DNA of 9,087 nucleotides from SIG587 sp045531585 (GTDB taxonomy: Bacteria > Bacillota > Clostridia > Oscillospirales > Acutalibacteraceae): positions 1 to 9,087 of the forward strand of contig JAZSEH010000008.1 in assembly GCA_045531585.1 (NCBI GenBank), read 5' to 3'. Within the stretch, counting starts at the first letter, position 1. Each line of letters opens with the position of its first letter. The notes under the pieces are model-generated. The model searched no databases and was not told the origin of the DNA. It worked only from the letters and a program-made list of their open reading frames with translations. This document shows positions 1-6,419 of this stretch, one piece after another. The translations under genes were made by a program, and so were the position numbers.

Positions 1-126
1 AATTTCTTTTTATGTTATTTTATCTCATCAATTAAAAAATTATTTTAAATACTCTGTTTCCCATCGTTTTAATTTTTTCTTTTAATACCTTAGGTCATTT
101 TTAAAATTTCTATTTGATGGAGTTGA

Positions 127-1170
127 ATGAATATGAGAACATATCACGACGAAATTGACAGAATCAATATGCAAAAAATCAAGGAAATAATATCTGAACT
201 ACCACCTTACGTTGGAGATTATTTTATTTCAAGAAAAACAAATACAACTACCAAGACTCGCCTTTCCTATGCATACGACCTTAGAATGTTTTTTGAGTGG
301 TTCAGGAATTCTGCAAATCTCTTGGATAAATCTTTAAACGAAATTACAGTTGACTATATGTCAAAAATTAACGCACGCGATATTGAAGAATACACCGATT
401 TCCTTCAATATGATAAAGAAAATCAAAACCATAAGGCAGGAATTGCTCGCAAATTATCTGCTTTAAGCTCTTTTTTTGCATATTTATACCGCAATGATTA
501 CATTCAAGGAAATCCTTGCGATAAGGTTTTAAAGCCTAAACTTGATAAGGATAATCGTATAATAAGACTAACTCCGGATGAGGTTGCAAAATTTTTAAAC
601 GCCATTGAATTTGGTTGCAGCAGTTTTACTCCGCGTCAACAAAAATATCTTGAAACAACCCGTGTTCGTGACCTTGCCATAGCAACCTTATTACTCGGAA
701 CAGGTATTCGTGTTTCTGAGTGTGTTGGCCTTAATCGACGCGACCTTGATTTTAACAGATGTCTAATAAGCGTTTACAGAAAAGGTGGAAAATATCAGTA
801 TATAGCTATGGGCGACGAGGTTATTGAAGCATTGCAAAGGTATCTTGAAATTCGTGAAAAAATCGTTCCTGCGAATGAAGAATCTGAGGATGCGGTTTTT
901 CTTTCAATACAAAGAACACGCCTTTGTATCCAAGCTATTGAAGATATGATAAAAAAATACGCCAACGCAATAGGAGTTAACAACGTAATAACACCGCATA
1001 AATTAAGAAAAACTTATGGTACGGAGCTTTATCAAAACACAGGTGATATTTATCTTGTTGCGCGCGCCCTTGGCCACACAAGTGTAAATACAACAAAAAA
1101 TCACTACATTACAACAGATGAAGAAAGCCTTTTAAATACAAGAAATAGTGTTAAATTAAGAGATAAATAA
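127..1170 (+). CDS. XerS-like tyrosine recombinase
   Basis: Tyrosine recombinase of 347 residues, predicted to cut and rejoin DNA through a 3'-phosphotyrosine. The N-terminal core-binding (SAM-like) domain covers about residues 28-135 and the catalytic domain about 145-340. The full catalytic set is visible: Arg195 (GTGIRVSE), a hairpin Lys at 219 or 222 (RKGGK), His291 and Arg294 (HKLRK), His317 (GHTS) and nucleophile Tyr327. The length and the opening (YVGDYF, DLRMFFEW) resemble streptococcal XerS more than the roughly 295-residue XerC/XerD, so a chromosome dimer resolution role is plausible; a mobile-element integrase is the alternative, but no element ends are seen. GGAG at 119-122 lies 4 bases before ATG 127 and 10 before a second in-frame ATG at 133, so either could be the start. 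It is transcribed alone and ends at a terminator shared with uvrC. The family is certain; the XerS subtype is moderately so. Confidence 0.9.
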   Translation: MNMRTYHDEIDRINMQKIKEIISELPPYVGDYFISRKTNTTTKTRLSYAYDLRMFFEWFRNSANLLDKSLNEITVDYMSKINARDIEEYTDFLQYDKENQNHKAGIARKLSALSSFFAYLYRNDYIQGNPCDKVLKPKLDKDNRIIRLTPDEVAKFLNAIEFGCSSFTPRQQKYLETTRVRDLAIATLLLGTGIRVSECVGLNRRDLDFNRCLISVYRKGGKYQYIAMGDEVIEALQRYLEIREKIVPANEESEDAVFLSIQRTRLCIQAIEDMIKKYANAIGVNNVITPHKLRKTYGTELYQNTGDIYLVARALGHTSVNTTKNHYITTDEESLLNTRNSVKLRDK

Positions 1171-1203
1171 AAAATAAGGAATCAAAATTGATTCCTTATT
1201 TTT
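1171..1203. terminator. Bidirectional terminator between recombinase and uvrC
   Basis: Inverted repeat with arms 1171-1184 and 1189-1202 (core AAGGAATC / GATTCCTT) around a tiny A/T loop. It has A-runs on the left and T-runs on the right, so it can work as a Rho-independent terminator in both directions. The uvrC stop codon (1196-1198) lies inside the stem and the recombinase stop lies immediately left of it. Confidence 0.85.
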
Positions 1204-3013
1204 CTTTAAAAAAATTAAAAATATTTTCTGCAGTAGCTAAATTTATTCCTTTTACCGATGATAATTCTTTAACAGAAGCAGCTTTAATTTTTGAAATAGA
1301 TTTAAAATGAGTAATCAGATTCTTCGCTCTTCCCTTCCCTACGCCTGATATATTTAAAAGCTCGCTTTCAAGCATATTCATTTTCATACGGTTTCTATTA
1401 AATGATATAGCATACCGATGTACCTCATCCTGAATATTGGTAACAAGGGTATATACTTTCCTGGTGGATTTTATTGCAATATCGCCACCGTTACTTGTAA
1501 TTGCCCTTGTTCTATGCTTTGAATCCTTAACCATTCCAAAAACAGGTATATCAACGCTATATTTGCTTAAAACGGGCAAAACTGCGTTAATTTGACCTCG
1601 TCCACCGTCAAGCAGGATAAGATCAGGCTTTTGCGCAAAAGCGTTATCCTCGCCTTTTTCAAGTTCATTTAAACGGCGGTCAATAACCTCGGCCATAGAA
1701 CGGTAATCGTCCTGACCCAAAAATCCTTTTATTTTAAATTTTCGGTACGAAGACTTAAGGGGCCTGCCATTATAAAAAACAATCATTCCCGCAACATTTT
1801 CGCTTCCCGAAAAGTTTGAAATGTCATAGGCTTCAATATATTTGGGCGGAGCAATTCCAAGAAGCTCGCCAAGCTCACTTAAAGCAGTTGTTTCTTTAGC
1901 ATTCCTCTCAATAGTTTCCGACAGGTTCTGTGCAGCGTTGGATTTACACATATCAATGAGCTTTAGTTGTTCGCCTATCTTTGGAATAACTATGCTAACC
2001 CTTCGCCCTGTTTTCTCGCTTAACCAAGCCTCAATTATGCCTTGATCCTCAACCTCAAAATCTAAAACTATCCGTGGAGGAATATCTGAATTTTCGCTAT
2101 AAATTCTTTGTAAAAACTCATAATACAATTCGTTTTTATTGCAAAGCTTTTCTTCAATAATATAATGCTGCTGGTCACTTAAATGTCCGTATCTGAATTT
2201 AAGTATTTGTATACAAGTTTTTTCATCGGCTCCGGCTGAAGCAATTATATCCTGAGTTTCATAGGTTCCGGAAATAACCTTTTGACGCTCTCTTACTCTT
2301 TTAATAGCGGTAATTCTGTCTCTGAGCTTTGCGGCATATTCAAAATCTAAATTTTCTGCCGCCACTTCCATTTTGCTTTGTAAGAGGTCCAGCTCATTAT
2401 CGGCTATACCGCCTTTTTTTATAAAACTTACAGCGCTGTTCACCGTTTCAAGATATTTTTCTATTGAAACGTTACTCTTACACGGCGCTTCGCAAAGACC
2501 AATATGATAATTAAGACAAGGCTTTGTTCTTTTATCAAAGGAACGGTTACAGGTGGGAAGCTTAAATATCTTGCATGCCTCGTCTACCGTCTGCCTGACA
2601 ATAGCTCCAGAGTTATAGGGTCCAATATATTCGGCGTTATCGTTTATTTGTTTGGAGGTTTGTATTTTTTTCCATTTCTCGTCGGTTATTTTAATATAAT
2701 GGTATCCTTTATCATCTTTTAAAAGAATATTATATTTTGGCTGATGTTGTTTTATAAGAGAGTTTTCAAGCAAAAATGCCTCAAACTCCGTATCGCATAA
2801 AATGTAATCAAAACGGTCAACGTTTTCAACCATTTTAATAACCTTTAACGTATGATTTGTATTACTTCCAAAATACTGTGTAACCCTGTTTTTTAAAGAT
2901 TTCGCCTTTCCGATATATATTATTTTATCGTTGCTGTTTTTCATAATATATACACCGGGAGTAGACGGCAAAGAATTCGCACGGTCTTTTAGCTCTCTTA
3001 ACTTGCTGTTCAT
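1196..3013 (-). CDS. uvrC: UvrABC excinuclease subunit C
   Basis: Nuclease subunit of nucleotide excision repair: it is recruited by UvrB at a lesion and makes both incisions. At 605 residues it has normal UvrC length. The GIY-YIG nuclease domain is at about 15-95 (GVY at 20-22, YIG at 33-35). A four-cysteine cluster (C155, C166, C174, C178) matches the one reported to hold an iron-sulfur cluster in UvrC. The UVR motif that contacts UvrB is at about 206-240, the RNase H-like nuclease at about 390-540 (Asp397, Asp436, Asp469 in LLDGG, His532), and tandem helix-hairpin-helix motifs at 552-602. The start is the ATG at 3013 because AGGAGG (3026-3021) stands 7 bases upstream and MNSKL...TPGVYIM is the usual N-terminus. 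The frame stays open to 3229, but that extension is unlike UvrC and would overlap the divergent lipoprotein gene. It is transcribed alone from the promoter at 3039-3067. Confidence 0.97.
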   Translation of the reverse strand: MNSKLRELKDRANSLPSTPGVYIMKNSNDKIIYIGKAKSLKNRVTQYFGSNTNHTLKVIKMVENVDRFDYILCDTEFEAFLLENSLIKQHQPKYNILLKDDKGYHYIKITDEKWKKIQTSKQINDNAEYIGPYNSGAIVRQTVDEACKIFKLPTCNRSFDKRTKPCLNYHIGLCEAPCKSNVSIEKYLETVNSAVSFIKKGGIADNELDLLQSKMEVAAENLDFEYAAKLRDRITAIKRVRERQKVISGTYETQDIIASAGADEKTCIQILKFRYGHLSDQQHYIIEEKLCNKNELYYEFLQRIYSENSDIPPRIVLDFEVEDQGIIEAWLSEKTGRRVSIVIPKIGEQLKLIDMCKSNAAQNLSETIERNAKETTALSELGELLGIAPPKYIEAYDISNFSGSENVAGMIVFYNGRPLKSSYRKFKIKGFLGQDDYRSMAEVIDRRLNELEKGEDNAFAQKPDLILLDGGRGQINAVLPVLSKYSVDIPVFGMVKDSKHRTRAITSNGGDIAIKSTRKVYTLVTNIQDEVHRYAISFNRNRMKMNMLESELLNISGVGKGRAKNLITHFKSISKIKAASVKELSSVKGINLATAENIFNFFKEK

Positions 3014-3038
3014 CTGTCGCCCTCCTTTTATATAAATA

Positions 3039-3067
3039 ATTTTACATTGAAATTGACCTTTTTTCAA
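3039..3067 (-). promoter_or_regulatory. sigma-A promoter of uvrC
   Basis: On the minus strand TTGAAA (3067-3062) is followed by a 17-base spacer and TAAAAT (3044-3039); each box is one base from consensus. The expected start near 3032 gives a short leader before the uvrC AGGAGG. I see no clear LexA box in the gap. Confidence 0.65.
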
Positions 3068-3070
3068 GGG

Positions 3071-3099
3071 TTGATTTTTGTGAAATTTGATATTAAAAT
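3071..3099 (+). promoter_or_regulatory. sigma-A promoter of the lipoprotein gene
   Basis: TTGATT (3071-3076), 17 bases, TAAAAT (3094-3099). The expected start near 3106 gives a very short leader. The promoter is back to back with that of uvrC, with only 3 bases between the two -35 boxes, so the two could compete for polymerase. Confidence 0.55.
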
Positions 3100-3119
3100 A
3101 TAAATAAGGCGGTGATGGT

Positions 3120-3440
3120 TTGAAAAGAACGCTTTTTATACTTTTGGTTATTATTGTTATGTTATGCGGATGCAGTAGTTCGAACAGAACAGAGAGTGAG
3201 AACACCGTAAGTGTTATTATGCCCGACAAAAGTACTGCACTTACAGTAAACGGCTATTACATGGACTCCTCGGGAAATAATAATACTATTAAATATTACG
3301 CTAATGTTAACTCAAAAAAGTTCCATTTGGAATCTTGCCGTTGGGCCACCGATACTAAAGCCGAAAATATTATAATAACAAGTGACCGTTCACGCCTTTT
3401 AAGCGAAAACTATATTCCTTGTAAAACCTGCAAGCCATAA
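3120..3440 (+). CDS. Small lipoprotein with Ada-like Cys motif
   Basis: A 106-residue predicted secreted lipoprotein. Residues 1-18 form a lipoprotein signal peptide: KR, a hydrophobic stretch, then lipobox LCGC with the lipidated Cys at 18. A Ser/Asn-rich linker follows to about 55. The C-terminal third (about 59-106) reads YYANVNSKKFHLESC...YIPCKTCKP. This has the shape of the small Ada-type metal-binding module (the SKxFHxxxC...PCxxC form often found at the ends of secreted Firmicute proteins), with H69, C73, C101 and C104 as likely zinc ligands. The start is TTG, because AAGGCGGTGAT (3106-3116), one base from a perfect Shine-Dalgarno, lies just upstream and no in-frame ATG precedes the signal peptide. 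Its function is unknown; the module suggests metal or nucleic-acid binding at the cell surface. It is monocistronic, with its own promoter and a strong terminator. Confidence 0.8.
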   Translation: MKRTLFILLVIIVMLCGCSSSNRTESENTVSVIMPDKSTALTVNGYYMDSSGNNNTIKYYANVNSKKFHLESCRWATDTKAENIIITSDRSRLLSENYIPCKTCKP

Positions 3441-3478
3441 AAACAGGCAAATACATTTGTGTATTTGCCTGTTTTTTT
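3441..3478. terminator. Bidirectional terminator, lipoprotein / M24 peptidase
   Basis: A 15-base-pair perfect stem (3441-3455 with 3460-3474; core ACAGGCAAATACA) with a TTTG loop. T-runs follow on the plus strand (3472-3478) and an A-rich flank gives U-runs on the minus strand. It lies directly after the lipoprotein stop, and the peptidase stop (3477-3479) abuts it. Confidence 0.92.
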
Positions 3479-4547
3479 ATAATATAATTAACTTTTTTTC
3501 GCTTTTTGTGATATTTTCATATCCGTTATCGGTTACAAAAATCATATCCTCTATACGAACACCGAATTTATTTTCTATATATATTCCCGGTTCAACCGTC
3601 ATGACCATACCCGTTTTTAAAACAGTTGTACAGCGTGGGCTAAAGCTCGGCCTTTCGTGTATGTCTATTCCCACGCTGTGACCAAGTCCATGTCCAAAGC
3701 AACCTTCATAGCCGTTTGAATATATAACGTCTCTGGCAATTTTGTCAATTTCGTTGCATTTTGCACCCGTTTTAATATATGATAAAGCGTCTATCTGAGC
3801 CTTTAAAACCGTTTCATATACCCTTTTTTGCTCTTCGCTTATATCGCCTAAAGCTACTGTTCGTGTCATATCAGAACGATAGCCATTAACAACAGCGCCA
3901 AAATCCATTGTTATAAAGTCACCTTTTTCAATGGGTTTATCCGTTGGAACTCCATGAGGCAGAGATGAATTTTCACCGGAAACAACAATGAAATCAAAGG
4001 AAACACCTTCGCTGCCCAATCTGCGCATATAAAATTCCATATCAAGCATTATTTCTTTTTCCGTTCGTCCCTCTTTAATATTATTTAAAATATATTCAAA
4101 GGTTTTATCGGTTAGTTTTTGCGCTTCTTTTATATATACAAGCTCTTCCCTGTTTTTAATGCTGCGCATTTCTTCAATTATTTTGTCAAATCTCGCATCA
4201 TCCAAAATCTTTATATCACAGAAATTAGCACGTAAGTCCTTTAACTCATTTATACAAACATAATTTGTTTCAATAAATAAAGTGTCTATTCTATGTTCCT
4301 TTATAGTATTATAAATTTGTTCATTTCTTTTTTCACAAAGAATAACTCTGCAGGAATTAACAACACTTTTTGCTTTTTCGAAATACCTGAAATCAATAAA
4401 AAAATATGCTTCATCCTTAGTTATAAGCACGCTTCCTGCACTTGAGTGAAAGCCTGTAAAATAAAATCTGTTGGAATCACTTAAAATTAGCAGCGCTTCA
4501 TTTTCATTTAATTCATTTATAATTTTATTAACTCTTTTTTTAATCAT
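3477..4547 (-). CDS. M24 family Xaa-Pro peptidase
   Basis: A 356-residue cytoplasmic metallopeptidase of the Xaa-Pro dipeptidase / aminopeptidase P type (PepQ / YqhT-like), which releases or splits residues joined to proline. The N-terminal creatinase-like domain is at 1-125 and the pita-bread M24 domain at about 132-350. All five dinuclear metal ligands are visible: Asp215 (MDFG), Asp226 (SDMTRT), His290 (GHGLGH), Glu319 (VEPG) and Glu333 (RIED). His198 (PHGVP) and His297 (IHERP) are the usual substrate-side histidines. The start at 4547 is supported by AGGAGA at 4561-4556. In Bacillus the YqhT homologue sits next to efp; here no efp follows and the gene ends at a terminator. It lies 49 bases downstream of xerD but behind a terminator-like hairpin, so its expression relative to xerD may be reduced or depend on readthrough. 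Confidence 0.93.
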   Translation of the reverse strand: MIKKRVNKIINELNENEALLILSDSNRFYFTGFHSSAGSVLITKDEAYFFIDFRYFEKAKSVVNSCRVILCEKRNEQIYNTIKEHRIDTLFIETNYVCINELKDLRANFCDIKILDDARFDKIIEEMRSIKNREELVYIKEAQKLTDKTFEYILNNIKEGRTEKEIMLDMEFYMRRLGSEGVSFDFIVVSGENSSLPHGVPTDKPIEKGDFITMDFGAVVNGYRSDMTRTVALGDISEEQKRVYETVLKAQIDALSYIKTGAKCNEIDKIARDVIYSNGYEGCFGHGLGHSVGIDIHERPSFSPRCTTVLKTGMVMTVEPGIYIENKFGVRIEDMIFVTDNGYENITKSEKKLIIL

Positions 4548-4565
4548 AAATTAAGTCTCCTAAAC

Positions 4566-4597
4566 AAAAAACTCCGTTATCACAGTAACAGAGTTTT
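4566..4597 (-). terminator. Terminator-like hairpin between xerD and M24 peptidase
   Basis: Read on the minus strand: AAAAACTC-T-GTTA, loop CTGTGA, TAAC-G-GAGTTTTTTG. This is a stem of about 13 pairs with one G-U, followed by a U-run. It begins at the xerD stop codon, and its U-run ends a few bases before the peptidase Shine-Dalgarno. It could end the spoIIM-xerD transcript or act as a leaky intercistronic terminator. Confidence 0.7.
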
Positions 4598-5484
4598 TAT
4601 CTTGCCATTGGATGAAATCTTTTATAAGCCTGAGCATATTTTTGCTTCATAAGCTGTGCGTAGACCTGTGTTGAAGAAATATCAGAATGTCCAAGCATTT
4701 CCTTTATATCCTTAAGCTGAGCTCCGTTTTCAAGAAGATGAGCCGCAAAGGAATGACGAAGTGTATGCGGTGTAATATCCTTGTTTATCTTTGCAAGCTG
4801 AGCATAATGCTTAATTATTTTCCAAAAGCCTTGCCTTGAAAGTGAGCCGCCCGTCATATTGGTAAACAGCCTGTCCTGTGAGGAATTTATAATAACAACA
4901 GGTCTTACTTCGTTTATGTACTTAGTTAAAACCTTTACGGCTTCAGGATATATAGGAATAATTCTTTCGTTTTTTCCCGTTGACATATGCAGAATACCTA
5001 TCTGCAAATTTATATCGGTGATCTTAAGCTCTATAAGCTCCGAAACCTTTATGCCCGTTGCATATAAAAGCTCCAGCATTGCTTTATCCCTGCAGGCCTT
5101 ATAATCAGAACCTGAGGGCTGCTCAAGCAAAAGTAAAACTTCCTTATTGGTTAATATTTCAGGCAGCTTTTTGGGTGCTGATTTTTGTTTTAATTTGGAT
5201 ATTGGACTAATGCTGCATATTCCGGATTTCTCTAAAAATTTATAATAGCACCTGAGAGATGCTGCAGCTCTTGTAAGGGTAGATTCGCTACGCCCTGTTG
5301 ATCTTAGATGCTCAAAATATGAATTTATAAAATCGGCAGAAACAGATACAGTATCACGTACGGAAAAGGTTAAGCAGTAGGCAGAAAACTGATTAAGATC
5401 ACGCATATAAGACTGAATAGTATTTTCAGAGGAATTTTTTTCAGTTTTAAGATAATGTGCAAATTCCGTTAAATGATCTTTCAT
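4597..5484 (-). CDS. xerD: XerD-like tyrosine recombinase
   Basis: A 295-residue tyrosine recombinase, the usual XerC/XerD length, expected to resolve chromosome dimers at dif. The N-terminal core-binding domain covers about 1-92 and the catalytic domain about 107-282. His240 and Arg243 (TPHTLRHS), His266 (LGHSDI) and nucleophile Tyr275 (STQVY) are present. The first catalytic Arg, normally in YATGLRVSEL, is replaced: the protein reads YATGIKVSEL with Lys146 (AAG, 5049-5047). The beta-hairpin Lys region is also unusual (STGKNER instead of GKGNKER), leaving Lys171 as the candidate. GGAGGT at 5496-5491 supports the start. It lies 29 bases downstream of spoIIM in the same direction; spoIIM and xerD (ripX) are also close neighbours in Bacillus, which supports the XerD assignment. 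Confidence 0.88.
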   Translation of the reverse strand: MKDHLTEFAHYLKTEKNSSENTIQSYMRDLNQFSAYCLTFSVRDTVSVSADFINSYFEHLRSTGRSESTLTRAAASLRCYYKFLEKSGICSISPISKLKQKSAPKKLPEILTNKEVLLLLEQPSGSDYKACRDKAMLELLYATGIKVSELIELKITDINLQIGILHMSTGKNERIIPIYPEAVKVLTKYINEVRPVVIINSSQDRLFTNMTGGSLSRQGFWKIIKHYAQLAKINKDITPHTLRHSFAAHLLENGAQLKDIKEMLGHSDISSTQVYAQLMKQKYAQAYKRFHPMAR

Positions 5485-5513
5485 TTTTCCACCTCCCTAT
5501 CCGTAAGATTATT

Positions 5514-6143
5514 TTAAAATTCAAAAAAAGGAATTATCCACAACGAAACAGTTGCATCAATTAACGAAGAAATTATGATAAACGAAATATAAATTAAAAA
5601 ATTTTTACAATATTTTTTAAACTGAACATATATAGGCAAAGTAGTTCCCTTGGGTGTAAATATTCGCGTTAAGTTATAAGAAAATACCGTTGCCTCTCTA
5701 GAAAATAAAATTAAACAAAATAACGAAACAATACTGCTTGGTATATAAACTATTGCATTAAAAGCAATCCCCAAAAGCATATATTTAGTATACAAGCGCG
5801 AGCAAAAAATGCCTATTTCAAAACCTTTTATAAAAACGATTGAAGGTGCCAGCACTACCCCAACAATGGAAGTACCCGAAATATAAATTGCTCCAAAAAT
5901 AAGAACCGAGGTTATAAAAGAAGAAAACAATACTTTAAAGAAAGCAGTACTGTGTCTTACGGAGAAATAATTTTCAAAAACACCTTCAAAGGCATTAACG
6001 GTTGAACTTGCATTTCTATACAAAACAGCACCGCATAATATTCCTAAAATCAGTAAAAAAACTACTGCTATTAAAACAATGTTTTCTTTTAAATATGTAA
6101 ATAAACGTATTCTGTTTAGACCTAAAATTGTTGTACGTTGCAT
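5514..6143 (-). CDS. spoIIM: Stage II sporulation protein M
   Basis: A 209-residue polytopic membrane protein of the SpoIIM family. In Bacillus, SpoIIM forms the DMP complex with SpoIID and SpoIIP, which remodels septal peptidoglycan and drives engulfment of the forespore; SpoIIM is the membrane anchor that recruits SpoIIP. The sequence shows a short basic cytoplasmic N-terminus and about five hydrophobic segments (roughly 21-42, 68-89, 92-114, 121-148, 181-205). An external stretch after the first one is marked by NAFEGVFENYF, and IKGFEIGIF lies in the third. Length and segment order fit the family. The start ATG at 6143 follows GGAGGA (6156-6151). It is first in the block spoIIM-xerD, with a possible mother-cell sigma-E promoter at 6174-6202. 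The assignment rests on hydropathy, family-like motifs and the spoIIM-xerD neighbourhood. Confidence 0.82.
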   Translation of the reverse strand: MQRTTILGLNRIRLFTYLKENIVLIAVVFLLILGILCGAVLYRNASSTVNAFEGVFENYFSVRHSTAFFKVLFSSFITSVLIFGAIYISGTSIVGVVLAPSIVFIKGFEIGIFCSRLYTKYMLLGIAFNAIVYIPSSIVSLFCLILFSREATVFSYNLTRIFTPKGTTLPIYVQFKKYCKNFLIYISFIIISSLIDATVSLWIIPFFEF

Positions 6144-6173
6144 AATAATTTCCTCCGAATATATTCTTAAGAA

Positions 6174-6202
6174 ATGTTATGCAAATAACGGACAAGATAT
6201 AC
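6174..6202 (-). promoter_or_regulatory. Possible sigma-E promoter of spoIIM
   Basis: On the minus strand GTATATC (6202-6196), 14 bases, CATAACAT (6181-6174). This resembles the Bacillus sigma-E pattern (ATATT-like -35, about 14 bases, CATACAnT -10) with a few mismatches, and would give a leader of about 25 bases. Sigma-E control fits a mother-cell engulfment gene, but the match is imperfect. Confidence 0.32.
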
Positions 6203-6250
6203 CTCTTTTATAGAATACAATATTTTGTGTGATTTAAAAACAAATCCAAA

Positions 6251-6281
6251 AACATTCAACTATATATAGTTTTTAAATGTT
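6251..6281. repeat. AT-rich palindrome
   Basis: A perfect 14-base palindrome AACTATATATAGTT (6258-6271) nested in a looser dyad with outer arms AACATT (6251-6256) and AATGTT (6276-6281). It could be a protein-binding dyad or a weak RNA hairpin in the spoIIM leader. No known operator is recognised. Confidence 0.45.
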
Positions 6282-6302
6282 GTTATGTAACCTAAAAATG
6301 GA

Positions 6303-6356
6303 GATAAAAATACGGCTTCGGTAAATTTTAGAACAAAAGAAAAACCGAAGAAGCCG
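6303..6356 (-). terminator. Terminator or attenuator hairpin, minus strand
   Basis: On the minus strand the arm CGGCTTCTTCGGT (6356-6344) pairs with ACCGAAGCCG (6322-6313), with a 3-base bulge and a loop of about 21 bases. TATTTTTAT follows (6312-6304). Transcripts from the minus promoters at 6391-6419 and 6472-6500 would meet it before spoIIM, so it may end a small RNA or act as an attenuator. Confidence 0.5.
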
Positions 6357-6372
6357 CACAAAACCGCCACAT
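6328..6372 (-). CDS. Possible 14-codon leader peptide
   Basis: Mini-ORF reading MWRFCAASSVFLLF then TAA. It begins about 12 bases after the start expected from the promoter at 6391-6419, and it runs through the 5' arm of the hairpin at 6303-6356, with the stop in the loop. This is the geometry of a translation-controlled attenuator. There is no Shine-Dalgarno and the ORF is short enough to arise by chance, so the coding call is tentative. Confidence 0.2.
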   Translation of the reverse strand: MWRFCAASSVFLLF

Positions 6373-6390
6373 TTAATAACAGCATATATA

Positions 6391-6419
6391 TTTATACACC
6401 AATTTTTTAATTATGTCAA
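6391..6419 (-). promoter_or_regulatory. Strong sigma-A-like promoter, minus strand (P1)
   Basis: On the minus strand TTGACA (6419-6414), exactly 17 bases, TATAAA (6396-6391): a perfect -35 and a five-of-six -10. Transcription would start near 6384 and run through the mini-ORF and hairpin toward spoIIM. The -35 lies inside the repeat AATTATGTCAAC. Confidence 0.6.

Noticed and set aside
78..107. Sigma-A promoter for the XerS-like gene with TAAAAT at 102-107
   Set aside because: No acceptable -35 lies 16-18 bases upstream, and such -10 matches are common in DNA this AT-rich.
127..1170. Integrase of a phage or genomic island using the tRNA-Pro as attachment site
   Set aside because: No repeat of the tRNA 3' end was noticed, no phage or conjugation genes are present, and housekeeping genes separate the two.
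3014..3229. N-terminal extension of uvrC by 72 residues
   Set aside because: The open frame continues upstream, but a strong AGGAGG fits the ATG at 3013, UvrC proteins begin at that point, and the extension would overlap the lipoprotein gene and both promoters.
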